Positions 6,049 through 12,086 of a stretch of DNA of 12,086 bases are shown here, in pieces. Each line of letters starts with the position of its first letter. Within the stretch, counting starts at the first letter, position 1. The position numbers were made by a program, and so were the translations under genes. The stretch is from Thermoplasmatales archaeon UBA509 (lineage in GTDB: Archaea > Thermoplasmatota > Thermoplasmata > Thermoplasmatales > Thermoplasmataceae). The stretch is taken from contig DAJC01000018.1 of NCBI GenBank assembly GCA_002498845.1, forward strand, positions 1 through 12,086, read 5' to 3'. The notes below the pieces were generated by a model, which searched no databases, was not told where the DNA came from, and saw nothing but the letters and a program-made list of their open reading frames with translations.

Positions 6049-7218
6049 TTACTGTTTCTGCAGAGACGTCAGCTTCTCTACTGCCCTCAGCAGTAAACTG
6101 GACCCGTTCAGGAGGGCATCCTCATCCACATTGTATGTTGGGCTGTGCTGCGGGCTGGTGATCCCTTTCTCCTGGTTTCCGACCCCAAGGAAATAGAAGG
6201 CACCCGGAATTTTCTGAAGGTAATAGGCAAAATCCTCCCCGCCCATGCTTGGCTTCGGGTAAAGCAGGGCGGATTTGCCCAGGATCTCTTCGGCTGCCTT
6301 CCCGATTATGTCCGTGACCTGCGGACTGTTGATGACGGCTGGATATCCCTCCTCATAGTGGAACTCATATGTGGCGCCATAGGCCTCGCATATCCTTGAC
6401 AGCAGCTTTTCAAGGCTCTCCCTGATGGTCTTCCTCACGCCCTCGGAGAATGTGCGAACTGTGCCGGTCATCTCGGAGTGTGCCGCTATTATGTTGTACC
6501 TGTATCCGGAATTTATGGTTCCAAATGTCACCACACCGGCTTCCTGCGGATCTATCATACGGGATACGATGGTTTGCGCCTCGGCAATATACAGCGCTGA
6601 AATCATCAGGGCGTCAACGGTCTCATGGGGGGCTGAACCGTGACCCCCTTTCCCATGTATCCTTATTGTGAACTCATCGGCATTGGCCATTGCTTCCCTT
6701 GGAAAGAGCGCTACCTTTCCTGCAGGAATTGTGGACATCACGTGCTGGCCTATGACGAAGTCCATGCCGTTCAGGACCCCACCTGAAATAAGCGAAACCG
6801 CTCCTCCTGGTGGCCTTTCCTCTGCCCTCTGGAACATGAACCTTATCTTTCCGCTGAGCTCATTCTTCCTGGCCACAGCCATGCGAATCACGCCCAGGAG
6901 CATGGCCATGTGCGCGTCGTGTCCGCAGGCATGCATTACACCCCTGTTCCTTGACACGTACGGAAGATCATTCTCCTCCGTTACTGGAAGCGCATCGATG
7001 TCAGCCCTGACGGCAACACTGTTCCCCGGTCTCCCACCCACCAGGTCAGCAAATATTCCCCCCTTTGGGACCTCGGTGACATTTAAACCCATACTCTCAA
7101 GTTCCTTTTTCAGATATGCAACTGTACTGGATTCCTGGAAGCTCAGTTCAGGATTTTCATGGAAATACCTGCGTTTGGAGATAATGTAATCATTCAGTTC
7201 CTTATGAGAAATTGCCAT
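6049..7218 (-). CDS. M20-family amidohydrolase (M20D-type metallopeptidase)
   Basis: From the ATG at 7218 this is a 389-residue zinc enzyme of the amidohydrolase branch of M20 (hippurate hydrolase, N-acyl-amino-acid deacylase, IAA-amino-acid hydrolase type). It removes acyl groups from N-acyl amino acids. Metal ligands and catalytic residues are present: HACGHDAH (Cys98 and His100), AEE (Glu133/Glu134), GQHV (His159), MGGEDFAYY (Glu328) and QHSPTYNVDED (His358). The lid/dimerisation domain lies at about 177-287. A TTG at 7227 is in frame (three residues longer), but an AT-rich TATA-like box 30-40 bases before the ATG favours the ATG and a leaderless mRNA. It lies 73 bases after the DUF1641 gene on the same strand, probably as its own transcript. 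The substrate is unknown. Family assignment is firm. Confidence 0.92.
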   Translation of the reverse strand: MAISHKELNDYIISKRRYFHENPELSFQESSTVAYLKKELESMGLNVTEVPKGGIFADLVGGRPGNSVAVRADIDALPVTEENDLPYVSRNRGVMHACGHDAHMAMLLGVIRMAVARKNELSGKIRFMFQRAEERPPGGAVSLISGGVLNGMDFVIGQHVMSTIPAGKVALFPREAMANADEFTIRIHGKGGHGSAPHETVDALMISALYIAEAQTIVSRMIDPQEAGVVTFGTINSGYRYNIIAAHSEMTGTVRTFSEGVRKTIRESLEKLLSRICEAYGATYEFHYEEGYPAVINSPQVTDIIGKAAEEILGKSALLYPKPSMGGEDFAYYLQKIPGAFYFLGVGNQEKGITSPQHSPTYNVDEDALLNGSSLLLRAVEKLTSLQKQ

Positions 7219-7235
7219 TGATATCAATACGTAAA

Positions 7236-7257
7236 ATATGCGATAGATTAAAATTTA
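7236..7257 (-). promoter_or_regulatory. Putative promoter of the M20 amidohydrolase gene
   Basis: On the minus strand AATTTTAATC (7248-7257) and CATATTTTAC (about 7236-7246) lie about 18-40 bases before the ATG at 7218. Either could be a TATA box for a nearly leaderless transcript. This argues that the amidohydrolase is not simply the last gene of the sulfur operon. Confidence 0.4.
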
Positions 7258-7291
7258 TTCATAGAAATATGGATTGGGAAGGAGATCAGCT

Positions 7292-7831
7292 TCACTGGTT
7301 CATCTGCCTGAGCTTCTCAACAGGGTCACTGTAATCCAGTTTCTTGATTGACTTCGTGATCCTTGACATTGCTTTCATGGAGGCAGTGAGCCCAAGGAAG
7401 AGGTCCTGGTCATTCTTGATGCTTGAGTACATTCCAACAAGGGTCTGTTTCTTCCCGCTCCCTATGGTATCAACCAGGTCCTTGGAAATGTCAGGCAGGT
7501 TGAACAGGATGGCCTTAATTGTGTCGGCGGTCCTTTCATCGGAAAGCGCGAACAGCAATGCCAGCAGAACGTTTCCCGTCTTCATGATCCCGTTGGCGAA
7601 CTCCCTGGATGAGATGAACTTGCCAAAGAATTCCACATCTGTTGGAAGATATGACTGTGATACGTCGCTCAGCAGCTTTATTATCCCCGCCTCCTTCAAT
7701 TTTTCAAGTATATCCAGCAGCGTGAGCAGCGCGTCACTGTTATCCGCCACCTTCTCTATGATTTTCTCCATGGGGTCAACTGCCTCGACCTCATTCTCTT
7801 CTTCCTTATCATGTATTTCCATTTCTGTCAT
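7292..7831 (-). CDS. DUF1641-family helical protein
   Basis: This 179-residue soluble protein is almost all alpha-helical. It has a very acidic N-terminus (MTEMEIHDKEEENEVEAVDP) and ends with SDPVEKLRQMNQ. The middle (about 75-150) with GIMKTGNVLLALLFALSDERTADTIKAILFNLP resembles the DUF1641 family, whose function is unknown. Members are found beside flavoprotein oxidoreductases and formate dehydrogenases. The N-terminal ENSDALLTLLDILEKLKEAG-like part is also typical of them. The ATG at 7831 is one base after the TGA of the SQR-like gene, so translation is coupled; AGGGGGAT upstream is a suitable ribosome site. A physical or regulatory partner role for the flavoprotein is inferred. No metal motif and no cysteine is present. 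Confidence 0.8.
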   Translation of the reverse strand: MTEMEIHDKEEENEVEAVDPMEKIIEKVADNSDALLTLLDILEKLKEAGIIKLLSDVSQSYLPTDVEFFGKFISSREFANGIMKTGNVLLALLFALSDERTADTIKAILFNLPDISKDLVDTIGSGKKQTLVGMYSSIKNDQDLFLGLTASMKAMSRITKSIKKLDYSDPVEKLRQMNQ

Positions 7832-7832
7832 C

Positions 7833-8987
7833 TCACATTATCCCCCTTAGCATTGCCGTGAAATACGTATCTGCCGAGGTCCACTTCAGGAGGTAGTCAA
7901 ACTTGCTCTCATACCATGCCCTTGGAGGCTTGTTGTATGAGAAGTAGAGGGTCATTGCAGTCCCTTCCCCGGTCACTGTTGTGCATGCAACTTCGCCGTT
8001 GTATGATTCATCGTACACATGCCCTGAAGTTTCATATGCCAGCCTGTTTGCCAGGTACTCCGATTCAAAGTGGGCTGTTGCCCCTGCCTTTGAGATGGGC
8101 AGGTTTGTGGCATCCCCGATTGCGAACAGATCGTCGTGATCCTTGTAGTTCAGCTTGTGCCTGTCAACGTCAATATAGCCTGATTCATCGGCGAGCCCTG
8201 ATTCTGTTATGAAGCGCTGTCCCCTGTGAGGGGGTATCATCACCAGCAGATCATAGTCCACGGTCTCCCCTTCAAGGGAGTTTACCTGCTTCTTCTCCTG
8301 GTCAATGCTCTCCACATTGAACAGCGTGTGGTAATTGATGTTCTTCTCATCGAAGAGCCTCTGGACCTCGTCCGAGACATTAGCTATGGTGAACACCCTG
8401 TTCAGCGGATACACATAATCTATCTGGGTCTTGTCCCTGATACCCCTTGTCCTGAGATAGTCCTCCAGCTGGAACGTGAACTCATAAGGTGCAGGAGGGC
8501 ACTGTATGGGGATGCTTGCCTGCCCGATGACTATCTTTCCGCCCTTGAATTTCCTGAGCTGATCCCTGAGGTCAATGGCACTTGGCAGGTCGTAGAAGTG
8601 GTTTGCGCTTCCCCTGTAGCCTGGAATTTCATCCGGGGCAAACCTGTTTCCCGTTGCCACTATGAGTATATCGTAGTCCAGGGTCTTTCCACCAAGAAGG
8701 GTTACCTTCCGGTTCTCAGGATCAATATGTGTGGCCATGTCCCTAATATATTCTATGCCGGGGTTTATGACAAATGCCGTTGGCTTGACACTGTCCCTGT
8801 AATTCTTCAGGTTCAGCGGGATGTGGATCCCATCAGGCTTGAAGTAGTGGAGCGGGGTGTTCCCCACAATGGAAATAGATACCCTTTCACGGTCCGTGAG
8901 AAGCCTCAGCTTGTTTGAGATGATGATGCCTGCAGCACCATCACCAAGCACCAGAACGTTCGTCCTGCCATTGCCCATATTCACCAC
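7833..8987 (-). CDS. FAD-dependent oxidoreductase, sulfide:quinone oxidoreductase-like
   Basis: This 384-residue protein has the two-dinucleotide-binding fold of the SQR/flavocytochrome c sulfide dehydrogenase/NDH-2 group. The FAD motif GDGAAG is at 15-20, ILIVATGNRFAP (107-118) closes the first FAD half, and DLFAIGDATNLP (286-297) is the second FAD motif. Only two cysteines occur: Cys163 in the IQCPPAPYEF segment and Cys335 in EVACTTVTGEG. They match in place the pair that forms the polysulfide-carrying disulfide in archaeal SQR (family knowledge); the third SQR cysteine seems absent. The C-terminus (YLLKWTSADTYFTAMLRGIM) is hydrophobic/amphipathic and may touch the membrane. The start is GTG at 8987, 7 bases after an AGGTA; an ATG at 8978 is an alternative. 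It lies between tusA and DUF1641, with 1-base gaps to each. It probably oxidises sulfide or a sulfane donor; quinone use is not proven. Confidence 0.88.
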   Translation of the reverse strand: MVNMGNGRTNVLVLGDGAAGIIISNKLRLLTDRERVSISIVGNTPLHYFKPDGIHIPLNLKNYRDSVKPTAFVINPGIEYIRDMATHIDPENRKVTLLGGKTLDYDILIVATGNRFAPDEIPGYRGSANHFYDLPSAIDLRDQLRKFKGGKIVIGQASIPIQCPPAPYEFTFQLEDYLRTRGIRDKTQIDYVYPLNRVFTIANVSDEVQRLFDEKNINYHTLFNVESIDQEKKQVNSLEGETVDYDLLVMIPPHRGQRFITESGLADESGYIDVDRHKLNYKDHDDLFAIGDATNLPISKAGATAHFESEYLANRLAYETSGHVYDESYNGEVACTTVTGEGTAMTLYFSYNKPPRAWYESKFDYLLKWTSADTYFTAMLRGIM

Positions 8988-8988
8988 G

Positions 8989-9231
8989 TCACTTTACCTT
9001 TTTCATTTCGATCTCGTAATATCCGTTCCGATCGAATACACCTATGAGCTGGTTTCCGGATTTGTTTATCCAGGCTGTGGCATCTTTCTTGGTGCCGCTG
9101 TCCGTGGAGTATACGGATATTACATCACCTACTTTGGCCTGCTTGTATGCCTTTATCATTTCCATGAGTGGTCCGGGGCAGAAACTTCCCCTTGCATCCA
9201 CAACCTTGTCAGGTTTAATTTCTTCTGCCAT
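8989..9231 (-). CDS. tusA: TusA-family sulfur carrier protein
   Basis: This 80-residue sulfur-transfer protein (SirA/TusA/YedF fold) carries a persulfide or thiosulfonate on the conserved Cys18 in the motif [12 protein letters not shown]. The beginning [12 protein letters not shown] is canonical, and the C-terminal half ([30 protein letters not shown]) completes the fold. Two ATGs are possible: at 9237 the perfect Shine-Dalgarno GAGGTGA would touch the start codon, whereas for the ATG at 9231 the spacing is 6, so 9231 is chosen. It lies between the DsrE-like and the SQR-like genes (gaps of 15 and 1 bases). In sulfur-oxidising archaea (Metallosphaera) TusA exchanges thiosulfonate with DsrE-type partners, which fits this context. 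A tRNA-thiolation role is less likely here. It is cytosolic. Confidence 0.93.
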   Translation of the reverse strand: MAEEIKPDKVVDARGSFCPGPLMEMIKAYKQAKVGDVISVYSTDSGTKKDATAWINKSGNQLIGVFDRNGYYEIEMKKVK

Positions 9232-9237
9232 ATTCAT

Positions 9238-9244
9238 TCACCTC
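9238..9244 (-). promoter_or_regulatory. Strong Shine-Dalgarno (GAGGTGA) that decides the tusA start
   Basis: GAGGTGA on the minus strand is complementary over seven bases to the 16S rRNA tail. It sits in the 15-base gap after the DsrE-like gene, 6 bases before the ATG at 9231, and shows that tusA is translated from a polycistronic mRNA. Confidence 0.7.
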
Positions 9245-9246
9245 TT

Positions 9247-9660
9247 TCAGATAAACAGGGTCATCTTGGAATCCTTTGCCATGTCTACGAACTGGGAAAC
9301 ACCTATGACTTCCTCGATCATTGGGTCCAGGTCATCTTTTCCGATTCCCATCAGGTCAGCAAACATTGCGCAGCCGTACACATGAACGTCACCGACTTCC
9401 ATGGCCTGTTTCAGGGTATCCTTCCACGACGGGACTTTCTTCTCCTTCATTATGCTGAAAAGCTGTTTCTCCATTCCCTTGCCTTCAACGCCCAGCTTCG
9501 TGTTCTCGCCGGCATTCTTCCTCATCTCCATGAGTGCCCAGAAAGTCACAAAAACATTGACCTCCATCCCATTGGCCACGGCTCCGGAGACTATTATGGA
9601 TCCTGCCATCAGTTTGTCCACAGTCCCTGATGCCAGAACTATAGATGCCTTGTCAACCAT
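9247..9660 (-). CDS. DsrE/DsrF-like (DsrE2-type) sulfurtransferase
   Basis: This 137-residue protein belongs to the DsrE/DsrF/DrsH-like group. The first part is a typical alpha/beta opening (ASIVLASGTVDKLMAGSIIVSGAVANGMEVNVFVTFWAL; 5-43). The active cysteine is Cys97 in VHVYGCAMFADLMGI, matching the conserved C-x-M-x-x-D-L-M-G-I segment of DsrE2 proteins. Such proteins accept and pass sulfane sulfur or thiosulfonate with TusA. The hydrophobic stretch 18-43 might associate with a membrane, but no clear anchor is present. The ATG at 9660 follows GGTGA (4-base spacing). It is the first gene of the operon with tusA, the SQR-like gene and DUF1641; an AT-rich promoter lies about 85-105 bases upstream. 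The exact subtype (DsrE2A, 2B, 3A) is not decided here. Confidence 0.87.
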   Translation of the reverse strand: MVDKASIVLASGTVDKLMAGSIIVSGAVANGMEVNVFVTFWALMEMRKNAGENTKLGVEGKGMEKQLFSIMKEKKVPSWKDTLKQAMEVGDVHVYGCAMFADLMGIGKDDLDPMIEEVIGVSQFVDMAKDSKMTLFI

Positions 9661-9745
9661 AGATTCACCAATTCTATCATCGCAGGTCCATACAAAATGA
9701 CAATGCCTTACACCTTAAGAAGATGGTTTTAATAGCTACATTCTG

Positions 9746-9763
9746 TTTATATATTATTTAAAG
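9746..9763 (-). promoter_or_regulatory. Putative promoter of the sulfur-carrier operon
   Basis: On the minus strand CTTTAAATAATATATAAA, just 3' of a GGGTT, holds two overlapping TATA-like elements about 90-100 bases before the DsrE-like ATG. A transcript start near 9720-9730 would leave a leader of about 60 bases with a GGTGA ribosome site. It is the most TATA-like stretch in the 150-base gap. Confidence 0.45.
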
Positions 9764-9810
9764 AACCCGCTCAATAGATTATAATGTTATGTATAAGAAA
9801 TATCTGAATA

Positions 9811-10299
9811 CTATCTTCTGACTCCACGGCGCCTTATGATCCTGAACAGGTCCGAGAGGGTAAGCACACAGAATATGAGCCCTATGAGGAAACAAAGGAA
9901 GAAGAAAATCTCTGAGTCAAGAAAGAGGAAAGAAGAGTTGTCCGGTATCAGTCCGCTGGCAAAGAAGATTATCAACAGAAGTATGCCGTCAAGTATGGTG
10001 AAGACGAAGAGGCTGTTGATCTGGCTGAAAATGGGTTTCTGGAGGCTGTCCGCGGAAAAGAGGGGTATTATGGTGACTATGAGGGAATAGGCAGTCAGCA
10101 ACAGCCCTATGAGGGTGCCGTAAAGGCTGAGGAGGCTCCCATTGTTGAAGAACGTGTTGAATTTCGCCGACAGTGCAGGATCAGACAGAAACTTTATGTA
10201 ATGGTTTTCAAGCAGGAAAGTCAGGATGAACGAGATGATTACTAGCGTCTTGACCTTGTAAATATTCTCAAGATTGTCACGTAACTTTATCTGCGCCAA
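9811..10299 (-). CDS. Small membrane protein with four TM segments, TTG start
   Basis: I do not recognise this 162-residue protein. Hydrophobic segments lie at about 17-31, 56-80, 96-118 and 130-153. The strongly basic end (RIIRRRGVRR) should be cytoplasmic by the positive-inside rule, and the N-terminus (KLRDN, YKVK) likewise. The only possible start codon in the frame is TTG at 10299; there is no ATG, and apart from the initiator the protein has no methionine. A TATA-like ATCATTATATCC lies about 22-34 bases upstream, so TTG leaderless initiation is plausible. The gene stands alone, separated by about 150 bases from the sulfur operon downstream on the same strand, with no clear functional link. 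It might be an ion or small-solute transport helper, but I would not name it. Confidence 0.7.
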   Translation of the reverse strand: MAQIKLRDNLENIYKVKTLVIISFILTFLLENHYIKFLSDPALSAKFNTFFNNGSLLSLYGTLIGLLLTAYSLIVTIIPLFSADSLQKPIFSQINSLFVFTILDGILLLIIFFASGLIPDNSSFLFLDSEIFFFLCFLIGLIFCVLTLSDLFRIIRRRGVRR

Positions 10300-10320
10300 C
10301 TGAACTGTATTGGAACAGTT

Positions 10321-10333
10321 GGATATAATGATA
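10321..10333 (-). promoter_or_regulatory. Putative TATA box of the four-TM protein gene
   Basis: The minus-strand element TATCATTATATCC is centred about 28 bases before the TTG start, the distance expected for a leaderless archaeal transcript. It supports the unusual TTG start. Confidence 0.4.
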
Positions 10334-10480
10334 TTGAAGCCTTTGAATCAATGAATAAATGAAAGCATTGGTGCAGGCTAAGCCGCATTTTGGGAGTTTG
10401 TTTGCTGTCTCTGCGCCATATGGATCCAGCATTCCTGGCATCCTGGGGCCGTGGCCAGCGATTTGGGGAAATAATCTGAG

Positions 10481-11086
10481 TCAGGTGCGCTTGCCCTTAT
10501 TTCTTAATATTGAATTTGCCTTTTCTAGGTCCTGCGGTGTGTCAATATCCATGACCGCTGTGATGGAACCTACCGCATATTCCACGACATTCCCGGAATA
10601 TGAGGCAAGAAGCTTTCTCCCGCCATCCTCTCCCTTTAGCCCAAGCAGCTCCTTCATCATTGAAGCCGGGAAGATGGCAGGATTTCTCCTTACACCGGAA
10701 ACTGTGGCAGCCACTATGCAATCCGGATTGTTCAAGAATATTGCCACCATTTCCCTGTACCTGGCCTGGCCGAATAATGGCATATCGCCATTCACAAGAA
10801 GCAATCCGTCACAGTCATTTCCTGCATTGTTGACTGCAGTCCTTATGGAGGAAGCCATGCCTTCCCGGTAATGTGCATTCCTGACAATTTTTGCTTCACC
10901 ATTGCATACCAGCCTTTCAGCCACTGTTTCAGGGCGCACAACCAGCATGATCTCTTCCAGCCCGGCAGCTACCAGGTCATCTACGGCATAGCATACAACC
11001 TGCTTTCCTCCCATCAGGGCAGATATCTTGTCTCCTCCGAACCTTGTGCCCATTCCCGATGCCAGAACTGCCGCACATACTTTCAC
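10481..11086 (-). CDS. MobA/MocA-like molybdenum cofactor nucleotidyltransferase
   Basis: This 201-residue nucleotidyltransferase of the MobA-like fold attaches a nucleotide (CMP or GMP) to molybdopterin, or a related sugar-nucleotide acceptor. Visible motifs are LASGMGTRFGGDK (8-20; nucleotide binding), GMASSIRTAV (76-85), NGDMP (99-103; the Asp binds Mg2+), RRNPAIFP (133-140), GEDGGRKLL (152-160) and MDIDTPQDL (179-187). Size and the RNPA-GDxGxR pattern are those of the MocA (CTP) type, which serves xanthine/CO-dehydrogenase-like enzymes; the adjacent XdhC gene points the same way. The start is GTG at 11086, the first start in frame, with a TATA-like GCTAAAATAGG about 26 bases upstream (leaderless). 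The gene is divergent from XdhC (123-base gap). Specificity for CTP against GTP is inferred from context. A MobA function for another enzyme is possible. Confidence 0.83.
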   Translation of the reverse strand: MKVCAAVLASGMGTRFGGDKISALMGGKQVVCYAVDDLVAAGLEEIMLVVRPETVAERLVCNGEAKIVRNAHYREGMASSIRTAVNNAGNDCDGLLLVNGDMPLFGQARYREMVAIFLNNPDCIVAATVSGVRRNPAIFPASMMKELLGLKGEDGGRKLLASYSGNVVEYAVGSITAVMDIDTPQDLEKANSILRNKGKRT

Positions 11087-11108
11087 GTTACCCTGATGGC
11101 ACAGTCCC

Positions 11109-11117
11109 TATTTTAGC
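11109..11117 (-). promoter_or_regulatory. Putative TATA box of the MocA-like gene
   Basis: The minus-strand element CTAAAATAG lies about 23-31 bases before the GTG start at 11086, fitting a leaderless mRNA. It is one of two TATA-like elements in the divergent 123-base region. Confidence 0.4.
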
Positions 11118-11153
11118 ACTTGGATATTGACTTTCCATGAATTTTTTGCCTGC

Positions 11154-11161
11154 AGTATAAG
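11154..11161 (+). promoter_or_regulatory. Putative TATA box of the XdhC-family gene
   Basis: AGTATAAG lies 50-56 bases before the ATG at 11210, so a transcript would start near 11183 with a short leader carrying GGAGGGAG. It faces the opposite way to the TATA box of the MocA-like gene. Confidence 0.35.
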
Positions 11162-11165
11162 AGGG

Positions 11166-11191
11166 CCGGATTCCGAAAATGAAATATCCGG
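11166..11191. repeat. Inverted repeat overlapping the ribosome site of the XdhC gene
   Basis: CCGGAT (11166-11171) and ATCCGG (11186-11191) are exact complements with a 14-base spacer. The second arm shares two G bases with the GGAGG Shine-Dalgarno of the XdhC gene (11190-11194), so an mRNA hairpin could hide part of that site. Arms of six bases can arise by chance. Confidence 0.3.
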
Positions 11192-11209
11192 AGGGAGCAA
11201 TAACTGTGC

Positions 11210-12070
11210 ATGGAGACCATAGGGTATGCAGAGGAAATGCACAGACTCATATCGCAGAACATGACTTTTGTCACTGCAACTGTGGTGAAAACTGATGGAT
11301 CGTCACTTGCCAAGCCTGGATTCAAGGTCATTGTCCACAATGGTGAGATAATTTACGGGACACTTGGAGGGGCATGTCCCGATTCTGTTATCCTGGATGC
11401 GGCTGAACAGGTTCTTTCAACAGGCGTCCCAAGGACAATAAGGATTCACCTTGAGGAATCCGGGAAGGGTCTTGAAGCCATTGTCTCAAGGAAATTGCCG
11501 GATGAAGTCTATGTGGAGACATTCTGCGGAGGCACAATTGAAGTGTTCCTGGAGGCGTACAGGCCTCGCGACAGGCTCATAATAATCGGGCAGGGCGGGA
11601 AGGATGACATAGAGGATTCGCTGGCAGGCCTGGGAAAACTTTGTGATTTCCAGGTGACCGTGATCGATCATGCACCATCCCTGACAAATAAACCGGACAC
11701 ACTCATCACCCATCTGGACTTCAACCTGCGTGACCTGAACATATCAAGAGGAGATTACGTGGTGATTCTCACCAAGGGAGATCGTGATATACCTACGCTC
11801 CGGAGCCTGGCTGACACTGAAGCGTCATATGTTGGCCTTATGGCCAGCAGGAAGCGAGCGAAGCATGACTTTGATGAACTGCGGAAGCTGGGCATAGATG
11901 AGAATTTCCTTGCAGCTGTGCACACACCCATCGGTCTGGATTTAGGAGCAATTTCACCGCCGGAGATCGCAGTGAGCATAATTGCAGAGATCATAAGGGT
12001 CAGGAGGAATGGAGCCTCTGCTGAACAACATGCTGAAAAAGCGACTGAAAAAAAGGCTAAGACAATATAA
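11210..12070 (+). CDS. XdhC/CoxI-family maturation factor for molybdenum hydroxylases
   Basis: This 286-residue protein has both parts of the XdhC/CoxI family. The N-terminal domain carries KPGFKVIVHNGEIIYGTLGGACPDSVILDAAE (35-66) with Cys56 and a CGG at 106-108. The C-terminal Rossmann-like domain carries DRLIIIGQGG (121-130), YVVILTKGDRDIPTLRSL (183-200), YVGLMASRKRA (207-217) and the signature IGLDLGAISPPEIAVSIIAEI (241-261). XdhC proteins bind the molybdenum cofactor, promote its sulfuration and insert it into xanthine dehydrogenase/CO dehydrogenase-type enzymes. An alanine- and lysine-rich tail after 265 is not part of the fold. The ATG at 11210 lies 15 bases after GGAGG, a loose spacing. 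It is divergent from the MocA-like gene, which makes the cofactor form such enzymes need. No client enzyme gene is in the window. Confidence 0.92.
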   Translation: METIGYAEEMHRLISQNMTFVTATVVKTDGSSLAKPGFKVIVHNGEIIYGTLGGACPDSVILDAAEQVLSTGVPRTIRIHLEESGKGLEAIVSRKLPDEVYVETFCGGTIEVFLEAYRPRDRLIIIGQGGKDDIEDSLAGLGKLCDFQVTVIDHAPSLTNKPDTLITHLDFNLRDLNISRGDYVVILTKGDRDIPTLRSLADTEASYVGLMASRKRAKHDFDELRKLGIDENFLAAVHTPIGLDLGAISPPEIAVSIIAEIIRVRRNGASAEQHAEKATEKKAKTI

Positions 12071-12086
12071 TCTTTACAACATAAAA

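Noticed and set aside
7344..7850. Plus-strand frame rich in Ser opposite the DUF1641 gene
   Set aside because: The Ser-rich low-complexity protein is a reading of the Asp/Glu/Lys-rich helical gene on the other strand.
8226..9630. Two plus-strand open frames (8226-8918, 8857-9630) opposite the SQR-like, TusA and DsrE genes
   Set aside because: They overlap each other and three well-supported genes with conserved motifs on the other strand; the predicted proteins show no family features.
10359..10871. Plus-strand open frame starting in the gap before the MocA-like gene
   Set aside because: Most of it is opposite the MocA-like gene. Its first 40 codons lie in free DNA but show no motif, no ribosome site and odd composition (SAPYGSSIPGILGPWPAIWG).
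1..12086. tRNA or rRNA genes, CRISPR arrays, insertion sequences or integration sites
   Set aside because: I looked for cloverleaf-like segments, regularly spaced direct repeats, transposase or integrase proteins and flanking repeats and found none.

Overview
The window looks like chromosomal DNA of a Thermoplasmatales-type archaeon. It has moderate GC content, and AGG/AGA seem to be the favoured arginine codons. Many TATA-like boxes sit 25-30 bases upstream of start codons, which suggests leaderless mRNAs, while downstream genes of tight clusters carry GAGGTGA-type Shine-Dalgarno sequences. The gene families (APC and MFS transporters, HSL-type esterase, TusA/DsrE sulfur carriers, SQR-like flavoprotein with DUF1641, XdhC with a MobA-like transferase) fit an acidophilic heterotroph with sulfur metabolism. 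The lineage is inferred; there is no rRNA or other marker here.

Left part (1-3460): the C-terminal part of a flavin-reductase-like protein, apparently out of frame with its own 5' end, is followed by an HSL-family esterase on the + strand. The esterase converges, with only a 4-base gap, on a 12-TM APC-family amino-acid permease on the - strand. Upstream of the permease is a region of about 600 bases without a large gene. It holds AT-rich promoter-like DNA, an AT-rich inverted repeat, and a probable tiny cysteine-rich protein gene (39 codons).

Middle (3455-6048): an MFS transporter lies downstream of an HxlR-family regulator on the - strand. The regulator is divergent from a YceI-family lipid-binding protein on the + strand. 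Their 96-base shared intergenic region is packed with TTACA/TGTAA dyads, including an 11+11 perfect inverted repeat, and is a convincing HxlR operator region. It is followed by about 320 bases without a convincing gene.

Right (6049-9810), all on the - strand: DsrE-like, TusA, SQR-like FAD oxidoreductase and DUF1641 genes are packed with gaps of 15, 1 and 1 bases, so they very likely form one operon handling protein-bound sulfane sulfur. An M20 amidohydrolase follows, with its own promoter.

Far right (9811-12086): a small four-TM protein starts with TTG and has no internal Met. A MobA/MocA-like nucleotidyltransferase (-) and an XdhC/CoxI-family protein (+) are divergently arranged. These two are maturation factors for the molybdenum cofactor of xanthine/CO-dehydrogenase-type hydroxylases, but no such hydroxylase is in the window.

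No tRNA, rRNA, CRISPR array, transposase or integrase was recognised. The most interesting unit is the sulfur-carrier/flavoprotein/DUF1641 operon; the cleanest regulatory find is the HxlR-YceI operator.
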